55,298 nt of DNA from CAUPWF01 sp036656795 (GCA_036656795.1 JAVXHR010000013.1:1-55298); one strand, 5' to 3'; numbered from the stretch's first letter, positions 14,378 to 23,979 are shown. The notes: generated from the letters alone by a model not told the origin. Made by a program: numbers and translations.

Positions 14378-14812
14378 ATGAACTCAGTAACAAAACTTAT
14401 TCTTATCATTGCATTAATCTTAAGTATCATCATTCCTTTTGGATACTATCTGATTGGAGAAAAAAACAAGGGACGTTATAAACGTGCGCTTGGCGTAAAC
14501 ATATTCTTTTACTTTGGTGCCTTTATGATTGCAGGTATCATGATGTTTGGTGGCAACACTGCACAAGCTGCAGACACTGCAACAGCCGCAGCCGCAACTG
14601 CTACCGGACTTGGTTATCTTGCCGCTGCCTTAGTTACCGGTTTGTCTTGCATTGGTGGTGGTATTGCAGTTGCCAGCGCAGCTAGTGCTGCTCTTGGTGC
14701 TATTAGCGAAGATTCTAGTGTATTAGGTAAATCCTTAATCTTCGTAGGTCTTGCAGAAGGTGTTTGTCTCTATGGACTTATTATCTCCTTCATGATCTTA
14801 GGTAAGTTGTAA
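14378..14812 (+). CDS. ntpK: V-type ATPase subunit K (c-ring proteolipid) with an atypical N-terminal half
   Basis: The 144-residue protein has four hydrophobic segments (about 6-26, 42-58, 78-106, 118-142). The last two are a standard c-subunit hairpin: glycine-rich LSCIGGGIAVASAASAALG and VGLAEGVCLYGL with the ion-binding Glu127. The first two do not resemble a c hairpin: they are linked by a basic loop (GEKNKGRYKRALG) and followed by an Ala/Thr-rich stretch after GNTAQA that resembles a signal-peptidase site. One ion site per chain is the pump-type layout known from Enterococcus NtpK, but the front half here is of different origin. Whether it is cleaved or stays in the ring is not known. 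Confidence 0.9.
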   Translation: MNSVTKLILIIALILSIIIPFGYYLIGEKNKGRYKRALGVNIFFYFGAFMIAGIMMFGGNTAQAADTATAAAATATGLGYLAAALVTGLSCIGGGIAVASAASAALGAISEDSSVLGKSLIFVGLAEGVCLYGLIISFMILGKL

Positions 14813-14816
14813 GAAG

Positions 14817-15125
14817 ATGAAGATGTATTTAATTAGTGATAATCTTGATACCTATACAGGAATGCGATTAGCAGGCGTTGATGGCATCGTTGTTCATGAA
14901 CGTGAAGAATTGCGTGTTGCACTTGAAACTGCAATGACAGATACAGATATTGGTATTGTACTCTTGACTGAAAAATTTGGTCGTGAATTTCCGGAATTAA
15001 TCGATGAGATTAAACTGGAAAGAAAGATGCCACTTCTTGTAGAGATTCCTGATAGACACGGAACCGGCCGTAAAAAAGATTTTATCACATCTTACGTTAA
15101 TGAAGCCATTGGGCTAAAACTATAA
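14817..15125 (+). CDS. ntpG: V-type ATPase subunit F
   Basis: The 102-residue protein has the Rossmann-like fold of subunit F, part of the central shaft with subunit D: MYLISDNLDTYTGMRLAGV at the N-terminus, IGIVLLTEKFG in the middle and PLLVEIPDRHG near residue 80, with a helical tail. It starts 4 bp after the K gene stop with only a weak RBS, so translation probably depends on coupling. In Enterococcus hirae nomenclature this subunit is NtpG; many annotations call it AtpF. Confidence 0.88.
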   Translation: MKMYLISDNLDTYTGMRLAGVDGIVVHEREELRVALETAMTDTDIGIVLLTEKFGREFPELIDEIKLERKMPLLVEIPDRHGTGRKKDFITSYVNEAIGLKL

Positions 15126-15164
15126 TTTGTCAAGACAGATTATATTAAAGGGGTGAATATATAC

Positions 15165-15752
15165 ATGACTTTAGAAGAAAAATTAGAACATTTACAAGCC
15201 TCTGCTATGGAAGAGGCAAGAACCAAGGGGAATGAGATTATGCAGTCTCACAATGCTTCTCTTGAGGAAATATATAATAATCACAAACTCGAGGCTGAGA
15301 GACAAGCCGAAGTACGTATCAAATCCGAAACAACACATGCCAAGCAACAATTGAATACTGCTATGGCCAAATCACAAGTTAGTCTTAAACACGAACTTCA
15401 CAAATGCCAAACAGAGTTAAGAACTCAACTGTTTCAAGAAGTTAACACCTTAGTGATAGATTATATGAAAACTGAGGAATACATAGACTTATTGCATACT
15501 TATATTATGAAAGCCGCAGCTTTTGCTGATGGTAAAGAACTTACTATCTTCATTAATCCCAGCGATGCGGATAAAAAAGATGCTTTAGAAGAACAAACTG
15601 GCATGACCCTTACAATAAGTAAAGAAGACTTTATTGGTGGAATACGCGCAGTTATTCAAGAACGTAATATCTTGATTGATCATTCTTTCAAAGTTGCTCT
15701 TAATACACAATATAATGATTTCCTCTTTCAAGGAGGTGACTTAAATGTCTAA
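15165..15752 (+). CDS. ntpE: V-type ATPase subunit E
   Basis: The start is the ATG at 15165, nine bases after AAAGGGGTG; the GTG at 15153 lies within that RBS and is rejected. The 195-residue protein has a long N-terminal helix (residues 1-95, charged, heptad-like) that pairs with the G/H subunit, and a globular C-terminal domain ending HSFKVALNTQYNDFLFQGGDLNV that contacts the catalytic head. Size and layout are normal for the peripheral-stalk E subunit. It overlaps ntpA by 8 bp; the RBS of ntpA (AAGGAGGTG) lies inside this gene. Confidence 0.9.
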   Translation: MTLEEKLEHLQASAMEEARTKGNEIMQSHNASLEEIYNNHKLEAERQAEVRIKSETTHAKQQLNTAMAKSQVSLKHELHKCQTELRTQLFQEVNTLVIDYMKTEEYIDLLHTYIMKAAAFADGKELTIFINPSDADKKDALEEQTGMTLTISKEDFIGGIRAVIQERNILIDHSFKVALNTQYNDFLFQGGDLNV

Positions 15753-17511
15753 TACAGGTGTAATCTATGGTATTAATGGGCCTGTTGTTTATCTGAAAGG
15801 AAATACAGGATTTCGCATGTCAGAGATGGTATATGTAGGAGATGCTAAATTAGTTGGGGAAGTTATTTCTCTTGATAAAAATCTGACTACAATCCAGGTA
15901 TATGAAGAAACAACCGGATTACACCCAGGGGAATTAGTAACTGCCAGTGGTAGCGCAGTATCCGTAACACTTGCTCCCGGAATCCTCCATAATATTTTTG
16001 ACGGAATTGAACGTCCCTTGGAAGAAATTGCTAAAACCGGAGGTGCCTATATTACTCGTGGTGTAAGTGTTGATTCTTTAAGTCACACAAAAAAATGGGA
16101 CACCCATATGACGGTTTCTGTTGGAGACGAAGTTCATGGTGGAACCATTATTGCGGAAGTACCTGAAACCACTGCAATTCTTCACAAATGCATGGTTCCT
16201 CCCGATATAGAAGGTACCGTTACAAATGTGGTAGTTGATGGAGAATATACCATTGATGAACCTCTTGTTACAATTCAGTTATTTAATGGTACTACAAAAG
16301 ATCTCACTATGATGCAGCGTTGGCCAATTCGTAACGCACGCCCAACCCAGCACCGTTTTCCGGCCTCCATTCCGCTTATTACCGGACAGCGTATCTTAGA
16401 TACCATGTTTCCGATCGCAAAAGGAGGAACCGCTGCTATCCCTGGGGGATTTGGTACCGGAAAAACAATGACACAACATCAGATTGCCAAATGGTCAGAT
16501 GCTAATATTATTATCTATATTGGTTGTGGCGAGCGAGGAAATGAAATGACACAGGTATTGGAAGAATTCTCGAAATTAGAGGATCCTAAGACCGGCAACC
16601 CTTTGATGGATAGAACGACTTTAATCGCCAATACCTCTAATATGCCTGTAGCTGCACGTGAAGCAAGTATCTACACAGGACTGACTCTGGCAGAATACTA
16701 CCGTGATATGGGCTATGATGTAGCTATTATGGCTGATTCAACCTCTCGTTGGGCGGAAGCCTTACGGGAATTATCTGGTCGTTTAGAAGAGATGCCTGCG
16801 GAAGAAGGATTTCCGGCATATTTAGCTTCTAAATTATCTGCTTTTTATGAACGTGCGGGCATGATGCATAATCTAAATGGTACCGATGGATCTGTATCCA
16901 TTATTGGCGCAGTATCCCCCCAAGGTGGAGATTTTTCAGAGCCCGTTACACAGAATACTAAACGATTTGTACGATGTTTTTGGGGCCTTGATAAAAGTCT
17001 TGCATACTCACGCCATTTTCCTGCGATTCATTGGCTTACCAGCTATAGTGAATATCTAACCGACTTAGCTCCTTGGTACCAAGATCATGTATCTCCCAAA
17101 TTTGTAGACTATCGGAATCGAATTATTGGCCTATTAAACCAAGAAAGCAGTTTAATGGAGATTGTAAAATTAATTGGTAGCGACGTGCTTCCCGATGATC
17201 AAAAATTAGTCTTAGAGATTGCAAAAGTAATTCGGCTTGGATTCTTACAACAGAATGCATTTCACAAAGATGATACTTGTGTTTCCATGGAAAAACAGTT
17301 TAAAATGATGGATATCATTCTTTATCTCTTTAAGAAATCAAGAGACTTAATCTCTATGGGAATGCCAATGTCTGTGCTAAAAGAAGAAGATATATTCGAA
17401 AAAGTTATTGCCATAAAATATGATGTTCCAAATGACAATCTGCAACTTTTAGATATGTATAAGAAACATATTGATGATTTTTATGATAAGATTATAGAGA
17501 AAAACGCATAA
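15745..17511 (+). CDS. ntpA: V-type ATPase catalytic subunit A
   Basis: The 588-residue protein is the catalytic subunit. The P-loop GGFGTGKT lies at 234-241, followed by the catalytic glutamate motif GERGNEM near residue 260. Downstream are MADSTSRWAEALRE and SGRLEEMPAEEGFPAY, all diagnostic of A/V-type subunit A. The insertion between strands that is typical of A over B is present (residues 115-185). The P-loop has GGFGTGKT where GAFGCGKT or GPFGAGKT is common. Three A subunits alternate with three B subunits in the cytosolic head. RBS is AAGGAGGTG, a perfect SD. Confidence 0.97.
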   Translation: MSNTGVIYGINGPVVYLKGNTGFRMSEMVYVGDAKLVGEVISLDKNLTTIQVYEETTGLHPGELVTASGSAVSVTLAPGILHNIFDGIERPLEEIAKTGGAYITRGVSVDSLSHTKKWDTHMTVSVGDEVHGGTIIAEVPETTAILHKCMVPPDIEGTVTNVVVDGEYTIDEPLVTIQLFNGTTKDLTMMQRWPIRNARPTQHRFPASIPLITGQRILDTMFPIAKGGTAAIPGGFGTGKTMTQHQIAKWSDANIIIYIGCGERGNEMTQVLEEFSKLEDPKTGNPLMDRTTLIANTSNMPVAAREASIYTGLTLAEYYRDMGYDVAIMADSTSRWAEALRELSGRLEEMPAEEGFPAYLASKLSAFYERAGMMHNLNGTDGSVSIIGAVSPQGGDFSEPVTQNTKRFVRCFWGLDKSLAYSRHFPAIHWLTSYSEYLTDLAPWYQDHVSPKFVDYRNRIIGLLNQESSLMEIVKLIGSDVLPDDQKLVLEIAKVIRLGFLQQNAFHKDDTCVSMEKQFKMMDIILYLFKKSRDLISMGMPMSVLKEEDIFEKVIAIKYDVPNDNLQLLDMYKKHIDDFYDKIIEKNA

Positions 17512-17523
17512 GGAGGGACCACC

Positions 17524-18894
17524 ATGTCAATTGAATATCTAGGACTTAGTAGTATCAACGGACCTCTTATTGTATTAGAAGGTATACAAGATGCTTTCTT
17601 TGATGAAATTGTAGAGTTTGTTGTAGATGGTACAGAACAGAAAATTGGCCGAATTATTGAAATATACGATGACAAGGCTGTGATACAAGTATTTGAGGGA
17701 ACTACCAATATGTCTCTGAAAAATACCCACACAAAATTAACCGGACACCCTATGGAGATTCTATTATCTCCTGATATGTTAGGACGAACATTTAACGGAA
17801 TTGGAGAACCAATTGATGACCTTGGTCCTATCACATCGAATCTTAAGCGAGATATTAATGGGCTTCCACTTAATCCTGTTCGTCGAGAATATCCCCGTAA
17901 TTACATTCGTACAGGTATCTCCGCAATTGATGGACTTACAACTTTGATTCGTGGACAGAAGCTTCCCATTTTCTCAGGAAATGGACTTCCACATGATTTG
18001 CTTGCTGCTCAGATTGTAAAACAGGCTTCTCTTGGTGATGATTCTGATGAAGAATTTGCAATTGTGTTTGCCGCTATGGGCGTCAAACATGATGTTGCAG
18101 ATTTCTTTAGACGCACCTTTGAAGAAAGTGGTGTTGCAGACCATGTAGCCATGTTCTTAAACTTGGCAAATGACCCTGTTGTAGAACGTTTAATTACACC
18201 CAAAGTAGCTCTTACCGTTGCCGAATATCTTGCATTTGAACAGCATATGCATATCCTTGTAATTCTGACTGATATGACATCTTTTGCTGAAGCAATGCGT
18301 GAAGTGTCTTCTTCCAAAGGTGAGATTCCAAGTAGAAAGGGATTTCCGGGCTATCTCTATAGTGAACTGGCAACCATCTATGAACGTGCCGGCATTGTAG
18401 AGGGCATTAATGGTTCCGTAACACAATTGCCAATTCTAACCATGCCCAATGATGATATTACACACCCCATTCCCGATTTAACGGGCTACATTACAGAAGG
18501 GCAGATCGTATTGGATCGAAATCTCCACGGTCAGTCAATCTATCCACCAATTAGTATTCTCCCTTCTCTTTCTCGACTGATGAAAGATGGAATTGGAAAA
18601 GGATACACACGAGAAGACCATCAAGACTTGGCAAATCAACTATTTTCTTCCTATGCAAAAGTAGGTGAAGCCCGCAATCTGGCTTCTGTAATTGGTGAAG
18701 ATGAACTATCTCCTATTGATAAACAATACTTGGAATTTGGAAAAGCTTTTGAAGAACAATATATTGGACAAGGTCTTACTGAAAACCGTAGTATTACGGA
18801 TACCCTAGATCTTGGATGGAATCTTTTGAAAACATTGCCTAAAGAAGAATTGGATCGAATCGATACTAAGATCATTGAGCAATATTATAAATAA
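17524..18894 (+). CDS. ntpB: V-type ATPase regulatory subunit B
   Basis: The 456-residue protein is the non-catalytic nucleotide-binding subunit of the head. It shows IRTGISAIDGLTTLIRGQKLPIFSGNGLPHD, where the A-subunit P-loop is replaced by FSGNGLPHD. Further on are VLILTDMTSFAEAMREVSSS-type sequence (here HILVILTDMTSFAEAMRE) and SRKGFPGYLYSELATIYERAG. The arginine finger lies near YEPRxS-equivalent YPPISILPSLSRLM. An AGGAGGGACC RBS precedes the ATG at 17524, 12 bp after ntpA. Confidence 0.97.
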   Translation: MSIEYLGLSSINGPLIVLEGIQDAFFDEIVEFVVDGTEQKIGRIIEIYDDKAVIQVFEGTTNMSLKNTHTKLTGHPMEILLSPDMLGRTFNGIGEPIDDLGPITSNLKRDINGLPLNPVRREYPRNYIRTGISAIDGLTTLIRGQKLPIFSGNGLPHDLLAAQIVKQASLGDDSDEEFAIVFAAMGVKHDVADFFRRTFEESGVADHVAMFLNLANDPVVERLITPKVALTVAEYLAFEQHMHILVILTDMTSFAEAMREVSSSKGEIPSRKGFPGYLYSELATIYERAGIVEGINGSVTQLPILTMPNDDITHPIPDLTGYITEGQIVLDRNLHGQSIYPPISILPSLSRLMKDGIGKGYTREDHQDLANQLFSSYAKVGEARNLASVIGEDELSPIDKQYLEFGKAFEEQYIGQGLTENRSITDTLDLGWNLLKTLPKEELDRIDTKIIEQYYK

Positions 18895-18914
18895 AACAGA
18901 AAGGAAGGGATGTT

Positions 18915-19529
18915 ATGGACCCACGTACATTTCCAACAAAAGGAAATTTAATACTTGCAAAGAACTCCCTTACTCTTGCCAATCAAGGATATGATTTGAT
19001 GGACAAGAAACGGAACATCTTAATTCGGGAACTTATGGATTTAATTGAGGAAGCACGTACAATTCAAGACCAGATTGATATCACTTTTACAACAGCCTAT
19101 CAGTGTCTACAACGTGCTAATATAGAGCAAGGCATCAGTACCGTATCGCAATTAGCATATACTGTTCCCATTGAAAATTCTATTAAGATTCAAAGTCGAA
19201 GTATTATGGGTACCGAAATCCCTCTGGTAAAATACATTGGCGATTCTAAAAAACCAACGTATTCATTCAGTACTACCCTCGAATCTATTGATATTGCACG
19301 TGAAGCTTTTTGCGCAGTAAAGGAATTAACTATCAAACTTTCAATGGTGGAAAATTCTGCATACCGACTTGCAAGCAATATTAAGAAAACACAAAAACGA
19401 GCAAATGCTCTTAAGAATATTACGATTCCAACATACAAAACTCTTGTGTATGACATCTCCAATGCTTTGGAAGAAAAGGAACGTGAAGAATTCACACGGC
19501 TAAAAGTAATCAAGCGCATGAAAGGATAA
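18915..19529 (+). CDS. ntpD: V-type ATPase subunit D (central shaft)
   Basis: The 204-residue protein is the rotor shaft. Two long antiparallel helices at N- and C-termini (PTKGNLILAKNSLTLANQGYD and NIKKTQKRANALKNITIP with EKEREEFTRLKVIK) surround a short middle. The pattern TKxxLxxLKxxLxLAxxGxxLLxxKR in modified form is diagnostic. It is the last gene of the operon: a strong bidirectional terminator begins 6 bp after its stop codon. No extra NtpH/NtpJ-type genes follow. Confidence 0.93.
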   Translation: MDPRTFPTKGNLILAKNSLTLANQGYDLMDKKRNILIRELMDLIEEARTIQDQIDITFTTAYQCLQRANIEQGISTVSQLAYTVPIENSIKIQSRSIMGTEIPLVKYIGDSKKPTYSFSTTLESIDIAREAFCAVKELTIKLSMVENSAYRLASNIKKTQKRANALKNITIPTYKTLVYDISNALEEKEREEFTRLKVIKRMKG

Positions 19530-19534
19530 CTACA

Positions 19535-19571
19535 AAAAGGGATTCCAACGATACATATTGGAATCCCTTTT
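19535..19571. terminator. bidirectional terminator between ntpD and glgB
   Basis: Perfect 14-bp inverted repeat: 19535-19548 (AAAAGGGATTCCAA) and 19558-19571, 9-nt loop, flanked by A and T runs, so it serves both the plus-strand ATPase operon and the minus-strand glgB. Confidence 0.92.
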
Positions 19572-19578
19572 ATTATTA

Positions 19579-21492
19579 TTAAAACTCAAATACCGCCACC
19601 CCATAAGATGGCAATGGATATGCAAATGAATATTTTTTTCCATCGCATTCCTGTTTTTCGGCTTTGTAAATCTCAGGTCTTTGCTCGCCACTCCCACCAT
19701 ATTGAGCTGCATCTCCATCTAAGATTAGCTTATATTGTTTTTTCCTTGGCACTCCCACACGATAATCAGGTCTTGCCACCGGCGTAAAATTACATACAAA
19801 TAATAAATTTTTCTTTTTTTCTTTACCACTTCTTACAAAGCTAAAGATACTACGATATGCATCGTCTGCATTAATCCACTCAAACCCCTCTTCTACTGTA
19901 TCACACTCATATAATGCTTTTTTCTTTTTATATAATTTTAAGAGATCTCTTGTAAATGCCTGCATTTGTTGATGTTCTGTTTCTGCCAATAGATACCACT
20001 CTAATTCACATTCTTCATTCCATTCCTTTAATTGTGCGAAATCCTGTCCCATAAACAATAATTTTTTTCCGGGGTGTCCTATCATAAATGCATAACCAAC
20101 TTTTAGGTTTGCATACTTGTCAAATCCTACTCCCGGCATCTTATTAATCATGGAGCATTTCAAATGAACTACTTCATCATGAGAAAGTACCAATGCATAT
20201 TTTTCACTATACGCATAACTCATGGAAAACGTCATCTGATAGTGATTATCTCTCCTAAAATATGGATCCAGCTTCATATATTCTGTAAAATCATGCATCC
20301 ACCCCATATTCCATTTCAAACTGAATCCCAATCCACCGTTTTCCACTGTATCTGTAACTTGTGGCCATGCGGTTGATTCTTCTGCAATCATTAACGAACC
20401 CGGATTACGTTCCAATACAATTCGATTTAGATGTTTAAAGAACTCTATAGCTTCTAGATTATGATTACTTCCATACTTATTTGCAATCCACTGACCATCG
20501 TTTTTCCCATAATCTAAATATAACATAGATGCAACTGCGTCCACACGCAGTCCATCAATATGAAACTGCTCAATCCAAAATAACGCATTTCCTATCAAGA
20601 AATTCTGCACCTGTGGTTTTCCATAATCAAATATCTTTGTCCCCCAATCAGGATGCTCTCCTTGTTTTGGATTCGCATATTCAAAAATCGGAGTGCCATC
20701 AAAATTAGCAAGTCCATGCGCATCTTTTGGAAAATGCGCTGGTACCCAGTCCAAGATGACTCCAATCTTATTACGATGAAGGTAATTAATCATATATGCA
20801 AAATCTTCCGGGCTTCCATATCTAGATGTAGGTGCATAATACCCCGTTACTTGATACCCCCAAGAACCATCATATGGATACTCTGCAATTCCCATCAATT
20901 CTATATGCGTATATCCCATTTCCTTTACATATTCTACAATTGATTTTGCAAACTGTCTATAACTATAAAACCCTTCGTCTTTACGTCCAGGGTGTCGCTT
21001 CCAAGACCCTATATGTACTTCATAAATAGACATTGGATTTACTTCATGTTTCCATGTATTACGTTGCTCCATCCAGTCATGGTCTGTCCATACGATATCT
21101 TCAATATCTACAATACGCGATGCTGTTCCAGGTCGCAACTCTGCATAATTTGCAAACGGATCTGCTTTAAATATATACTGACCGGAATGAGTTTCTATAC
21201 AATATTTATATAACATGCCAATCTGCACATTAGGAATAAAGCAAGTATAGATACCCAGTGGCTCTTCCCTTATCATGGGATTTACAGAGTTTGTCCATTC
21301 ATTAAAATCCCCTACTACCGATACGGACTCTGCATTTGGTGCCCATACAGCAAAATATACACCTTCTTTACGTCCTTGTTTTGCTCTGTGCGCACCCAAC
21401 TTTTTGTATATCTCATAATGGGTCCCTTGCCCAAATAGATATTGGTCAAGTTCTCCCATTTCGTATGCTTTTTTCTTTCTTTTTTCTGTCAT
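19579..21492 (-). CDS. glgB: 1,4-alpha-glucan branching enzyme
   Basis: The 637-residue GH13 enzyme forms alpha-1,6 branches in glycogen. An N-terminal CBM48 domain (YFAVWAPNAESVSVVGDFNEW, about 45-65) precedes the TIM barrel. Catalytic motifs are present: GLRVDAVASMLYLDYGK (nucleophile Asp), MIAEESTAWP (acid/base Glu) and VLSHDEVVH (transition-state Asp). The VHIGSWKR motif and the C-terminal beta domain complete a full-length enzyme. No other glycogen gene is adjacent, so it is a stand-alone glgB. RBS is AAGGTGAG. It ends at the bidirectional terminator shared with the ATPase operon. Confidence 0.96.
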   Translation of the reverse strand: MTEKRKKKAYEMGELDQYLFGQGTHYEIYKKLGAHRAKQGRKEGVYFAVWAPNAESVSVVGDFNEWTNSVNPMIREEPLGIYTCFIPNVQIGMLYKYCIETHSGQYIFKADPFANYAELRPGTASRIVDIEDIVWTDHDWMEQRNTWKHEVNPMSIYEVHIGSWKRHPGRKDEGFYSYRQFAKSIVEYVKEMGYTHIELMGIAEYPYDGSWGYQVTGYYAPTSRYGSPEDFAYMINYLHRNKIGVILDWVPAHFPKDAHGLANFDGTPIFEYANPKQGEHPDWGTKIFDYGKPQVQNFLIGNALFWIEQFHIDGLRVDAVASMLYLDYGKNDGQWIANKYGSNHNLEAIEFFKHLNRIVLERNPGSLMIAEESTAWPQVTDTVENGGLGFSLKWNMGWMHDFTEYMKLDPYFRRDNHYQMTFSMSYAYSEKYALVLSHDEVVHLKCSMINKMPGVGFDKYANLKVGYAFMIGHPGKKLLFMGQDFAQLKEWNEECELEWYLLAETEHQQMQAFTRDLLKLYKKKKALYECDTVEEGFEWINADDAYRSIFSFVRSGKEKKKNLLFVCNFTPVARPDYRVGVPRKKQYKLILDGDAAQYGGSGEQRPEIYKAEKQECDGKKYSFAYPLPSYGVAVFEF

Positions 21493-21547
21493 ACTCTCAC
21501 CTTCCCAATTCCGTTTTCTATAGCATCATTATACTTGACTATGACGT

Positions 21548-21595
21548 AAAAAGAAAGAGTTTTGATAAATGATTTCCCATTTATCAAACTCTTTC
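21548..21595 (-). terminator. terminator of the TPR/P-loop gene
   Basis: Arms 21553-21570 and 21579-21595 pair over 17 bp with one bulged T; on the minus strand the hairpin is followed by five U. It lies just after the stop codon at 21607. Confidence 0.75.
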
Positions 21596-21606
21596 TCTTT
21601 CGTAAA

Positions 21607-23925
21607 TTATAGTACCAAATTAAAGTCCTGCTCTTTTAAGAAAATGCGCTCTGATTCATCAACGTTTTTACCAAACACACGCTTTACCAGATGTTTAACA
21701 TTCGCTTTTTGTGAATGATCGATTGCTTGATCCATAATATCTTTCACTTCCGCAACTGTTACTGCGTGATCTTCTCTCTGCATCATATCAATGCGGCTAT
21801 AAAGCGCTAAGATGCCCATCTCATCAATCTTGTATCCATTTTCCTTTGCATAAATCTGGCCAAAGGTTACAAGCTCATCATTAATAAATACTGGTAATTC
21901 CAATTGTGATGTGAATTTCTTTTCAAATTGAGGATTTGCGTTCAACATACGCTCTAATGGTTTTCGTTGTTCTTCTAAAACAACAAGCATCTCTCCTGTC
22001 TGTCCTTCCATCAGCTCATTTAATTCCTTAATTGTTCTTGAATTTAATTTTGCCGCTTTTTCAATAATAATTGCACCACCATAAAGCTTACTGATTACTC
22101 CATCCAGTTCTTTTTTATTGAGAGCATCCCCAGTTACAATTGCAACTTTTGCTTGTTTCAATTTTCTTAATTTTTGAATTGCTTTTACGATATCAACTGC
22201 TAAAACCGTCTTGCCTGAGCCTTTACGTCCAATAACTAAAAGATTGCCAACTCCAGAGGTTCCATATCTTTTTTTACAAGCCTTATCCGCAGCCAACACC
22301 TCTACAATTTGTTCACTCATTCCACGAACCGGCACAAAATATGAAAATAGTTTCTTTTGTTCCTCTGTAAGACCTGCTTTTAATCCAATTTCACTGGTTG
22401 CACTTAAATCATAACGACCTTGTACAACAAATCCCGTATCATATGGTCCCGGTTTTGATGGTTTTTGACCTTCTTCCAATAAATCTTGAAGATCCACTTC
22501 TTTCTCATCATCGCCTGATTCTTCGTCTTCCTCGGCTTCCTTTTCATCTAACTCTTCTGCCTCTTCAAAATCAGTTCCTTCCATATCAAATTCGTCTTCA
22601 TCAAAGTCTTCAAACTCCTCTTCTACTTCAAAATCTTCTATATCAAAGCTCTCATCACTCTCAAAATCTTCATCTATTTCAAAATCTTCTTCCGATGCAG
22701 ACTCTTCTTCTATCTCAAAATCTTCTTCCTCTTCTTCCGATACAGCCTCTTCCTCTATCTCAAAATCTTCTTCCGGTGCAATCTCTTCTTCTATCTCAAC
22801 CACTTCTTCCGGAACAGGCTCTGCTTCTATCTCAACAGATTCTTCTGGCTGTGCTTCCATAGAAAAATTCGCAACGATATCTTCGATATCACCATCTTTT
22901 TGTTCTTCCTCTGTAGAATCAATCTCTTCTTGATACTGGTTTCTGTTTTGAGCTTCTTTTTGTTTTTCTTCCCAACCTTGCAGAATATCTTCAATTCCCA
23001 TTTGATCTGAGATTTGGTTTTCCACTACAGCTTCCGTTTCATCTTTCATAGGCGTTTCCATGGTTTGCGTCTCTTCATCCAACACTTTTCCATTGGCTAG
23101 TGCCACCCCCGAAACCAATGCCTCTTCAAGCGTTGCACCTACTACCGTTTTTGTAATAGCAGATTGAAAAATTGGCTCAGACTCTTTCACCATTAATTCT
23201 TCGTCTTCTTCTAACATGATTTCTCTCATATCATCGGTAGGACTATCTATATTGGTCTTTCCTTCTGGCTTTGTATTTTCTTTTCTAAATACCGGTTTAT
23301 TCAATTTTGGATCATGTCTATGATTGAATTTTTCTTGTTGTAATGGTGTAAGTGGTTTGAATTTCATCTTTAATTCCATCGCCTGATATACATACTTACC
23401 CTCACTAAACCACAGAATCAAGTCATCACATTCTTCCAAACATTCTGCTGTCATTCCTGCCTGGTAATAAAGTAAGGCTAATTCATATGCCCACTTTTCA
23501 ACATACTCCGCCTTTTTAAAATCCTCCAAAGCTTCGATCTGTTGTTCCAGCGGTGCTTTCTGTGCTTTTAATATCTTATAGCGCAGAATATATTGATTGG
23601 GATCTTTTGGTGCTAACGTTACAAATTCTTCATAGCAATCTGTTGCTTCCCCAATGTCATTAATTTTAATCGCTAATGTTCCCAAACGATATACTACTTT
23701 TCTACTTCCCGGTGCTTTATCATATGCCACAAATAAGACATCACGACTCTTTTGAAACGCTCCACAGTTCTCATATATTTCACTTACAGTAGAAAGCATA
23801 GATGCATTTTTAACTTTTTTCCAATCAATTGTATCAGCAATTTCCATTGCTTTTACAAACGACTTTTTTTCATAGTATTCGAGCATCTGCTCCGTTCTTA
23901 CGCGATATTCATACTTATCCAACAT
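21607..23925 (-). CDS. TPR protein with acidic linker and AAA-like P-loop domain
   Basis: The start is the ATG at 23925 just after AGAGGTGA; an ATG at 23940 has no RBS. The product is about 772 residues in three parts. Residues 1-200 are tetratricopeptide-like helical repeats (GAFQKSRDVLFVAYDKAPGS and YRLGTLAIKINDIGEATDCYEEF lie in this part). Residues 220-500 are an intrinsically disordered, extremely acidic linker with repeated EIEEE/DFEIEEE units. The C-terminal 270 residues resemble CbbX/SpoVK-type AAA ATPases, with Walker A VIGRKGSGKT. The Walker B position reads GGAIIIEKAAKL, where two acidic residues are expected, so hydrolysis may be impaired or lost. The function is unknown; a scaffold or regulatory role is suggested by the layout. 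It is monocistronic between a consensus promoter and a terminator. Confidence 0.75.
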   Translation of the reverse strand: MLDKYEYRVRTEQMLEYYEKKSFVKAMEIADTIDWKKVKNASMLSTVSEIYENCGAFQKSRDVLFVAYDKAPGSRKVVYRLGTLAIKINDIGEATDCYEEFVTLAPKDPNQYILRYKILKAQKAPLEQQIEALEDFKKAEYVEKWAYELALLYYQAGMTAECLEECDDLILWFSEGKYVYQAMELKMKFKPLTPLQQEKFNHRHDPKLNKPVFRKENTKPEGKTNIDSPTDDMREIMLEEDEELMVKESEPIFQSAITKTVVGATLEEALVSGVALANGKVLDEETQTMETPMKDETEAVVENQISDQMGIEDILQGWEEKQKEAQNRNQYQEEIDSTEEEQKDGDIEDIVANFSMEAQPEESVEIEAEPVPEEVVEIEEEIAPEEDFEIEEEAVSEEEEEDFEIEEESASEEDFEIDEDFESDESFDIEDFEVEEEFEDFDEDEFDMEGTDFEEAEELDEKEAEEDEESGDDEKEVDLQDLLEEGQKPSKPGPYDTGFVVQGRYDLSATSEIGLKAGLTEEQKKLFSYFVPVRGMSEQIVEVLAADKACKKRYGTSGVGNLLVIGRKGSGKTVLAVDIVKAIQKLRKLKQAKVAIVTGDALNKKELDGVISKLYGGAIIIEKAAKLNSRTIKELNELMEGQTGEMLVVLEEQRKPLERMLNANPQFEKKFTSQLELPVFINDELVTFGQIYAKENGYKIDEMGILALYSRIDMMQREDHAVTVAEVKDIMDQAIDHSQKANVKHLVKRVFGKNVDESERIFLKEQDFNLVL

Positions 23926-23979
23926 TATCACCTCTGTCATTTATTTTTAATCATTTAATACAAAGATTTATTTTGTTTA

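Noticed and set aside
22398..22862. 154-codon Leu/Pro-rich plus-strand frame
   Set aside because: It is the complement of the acidic repeat linker of the TPR/P-loop gene; the repeat keeps the frame open.
22500..22870. Tandem TCTTCTTC-type DNA repeats considered as a CRISPR or minisatellite array
   Set aside because: Repeats are imperfect, codon-sized and encode Glu/Asp runs; there are no uniform spacers.
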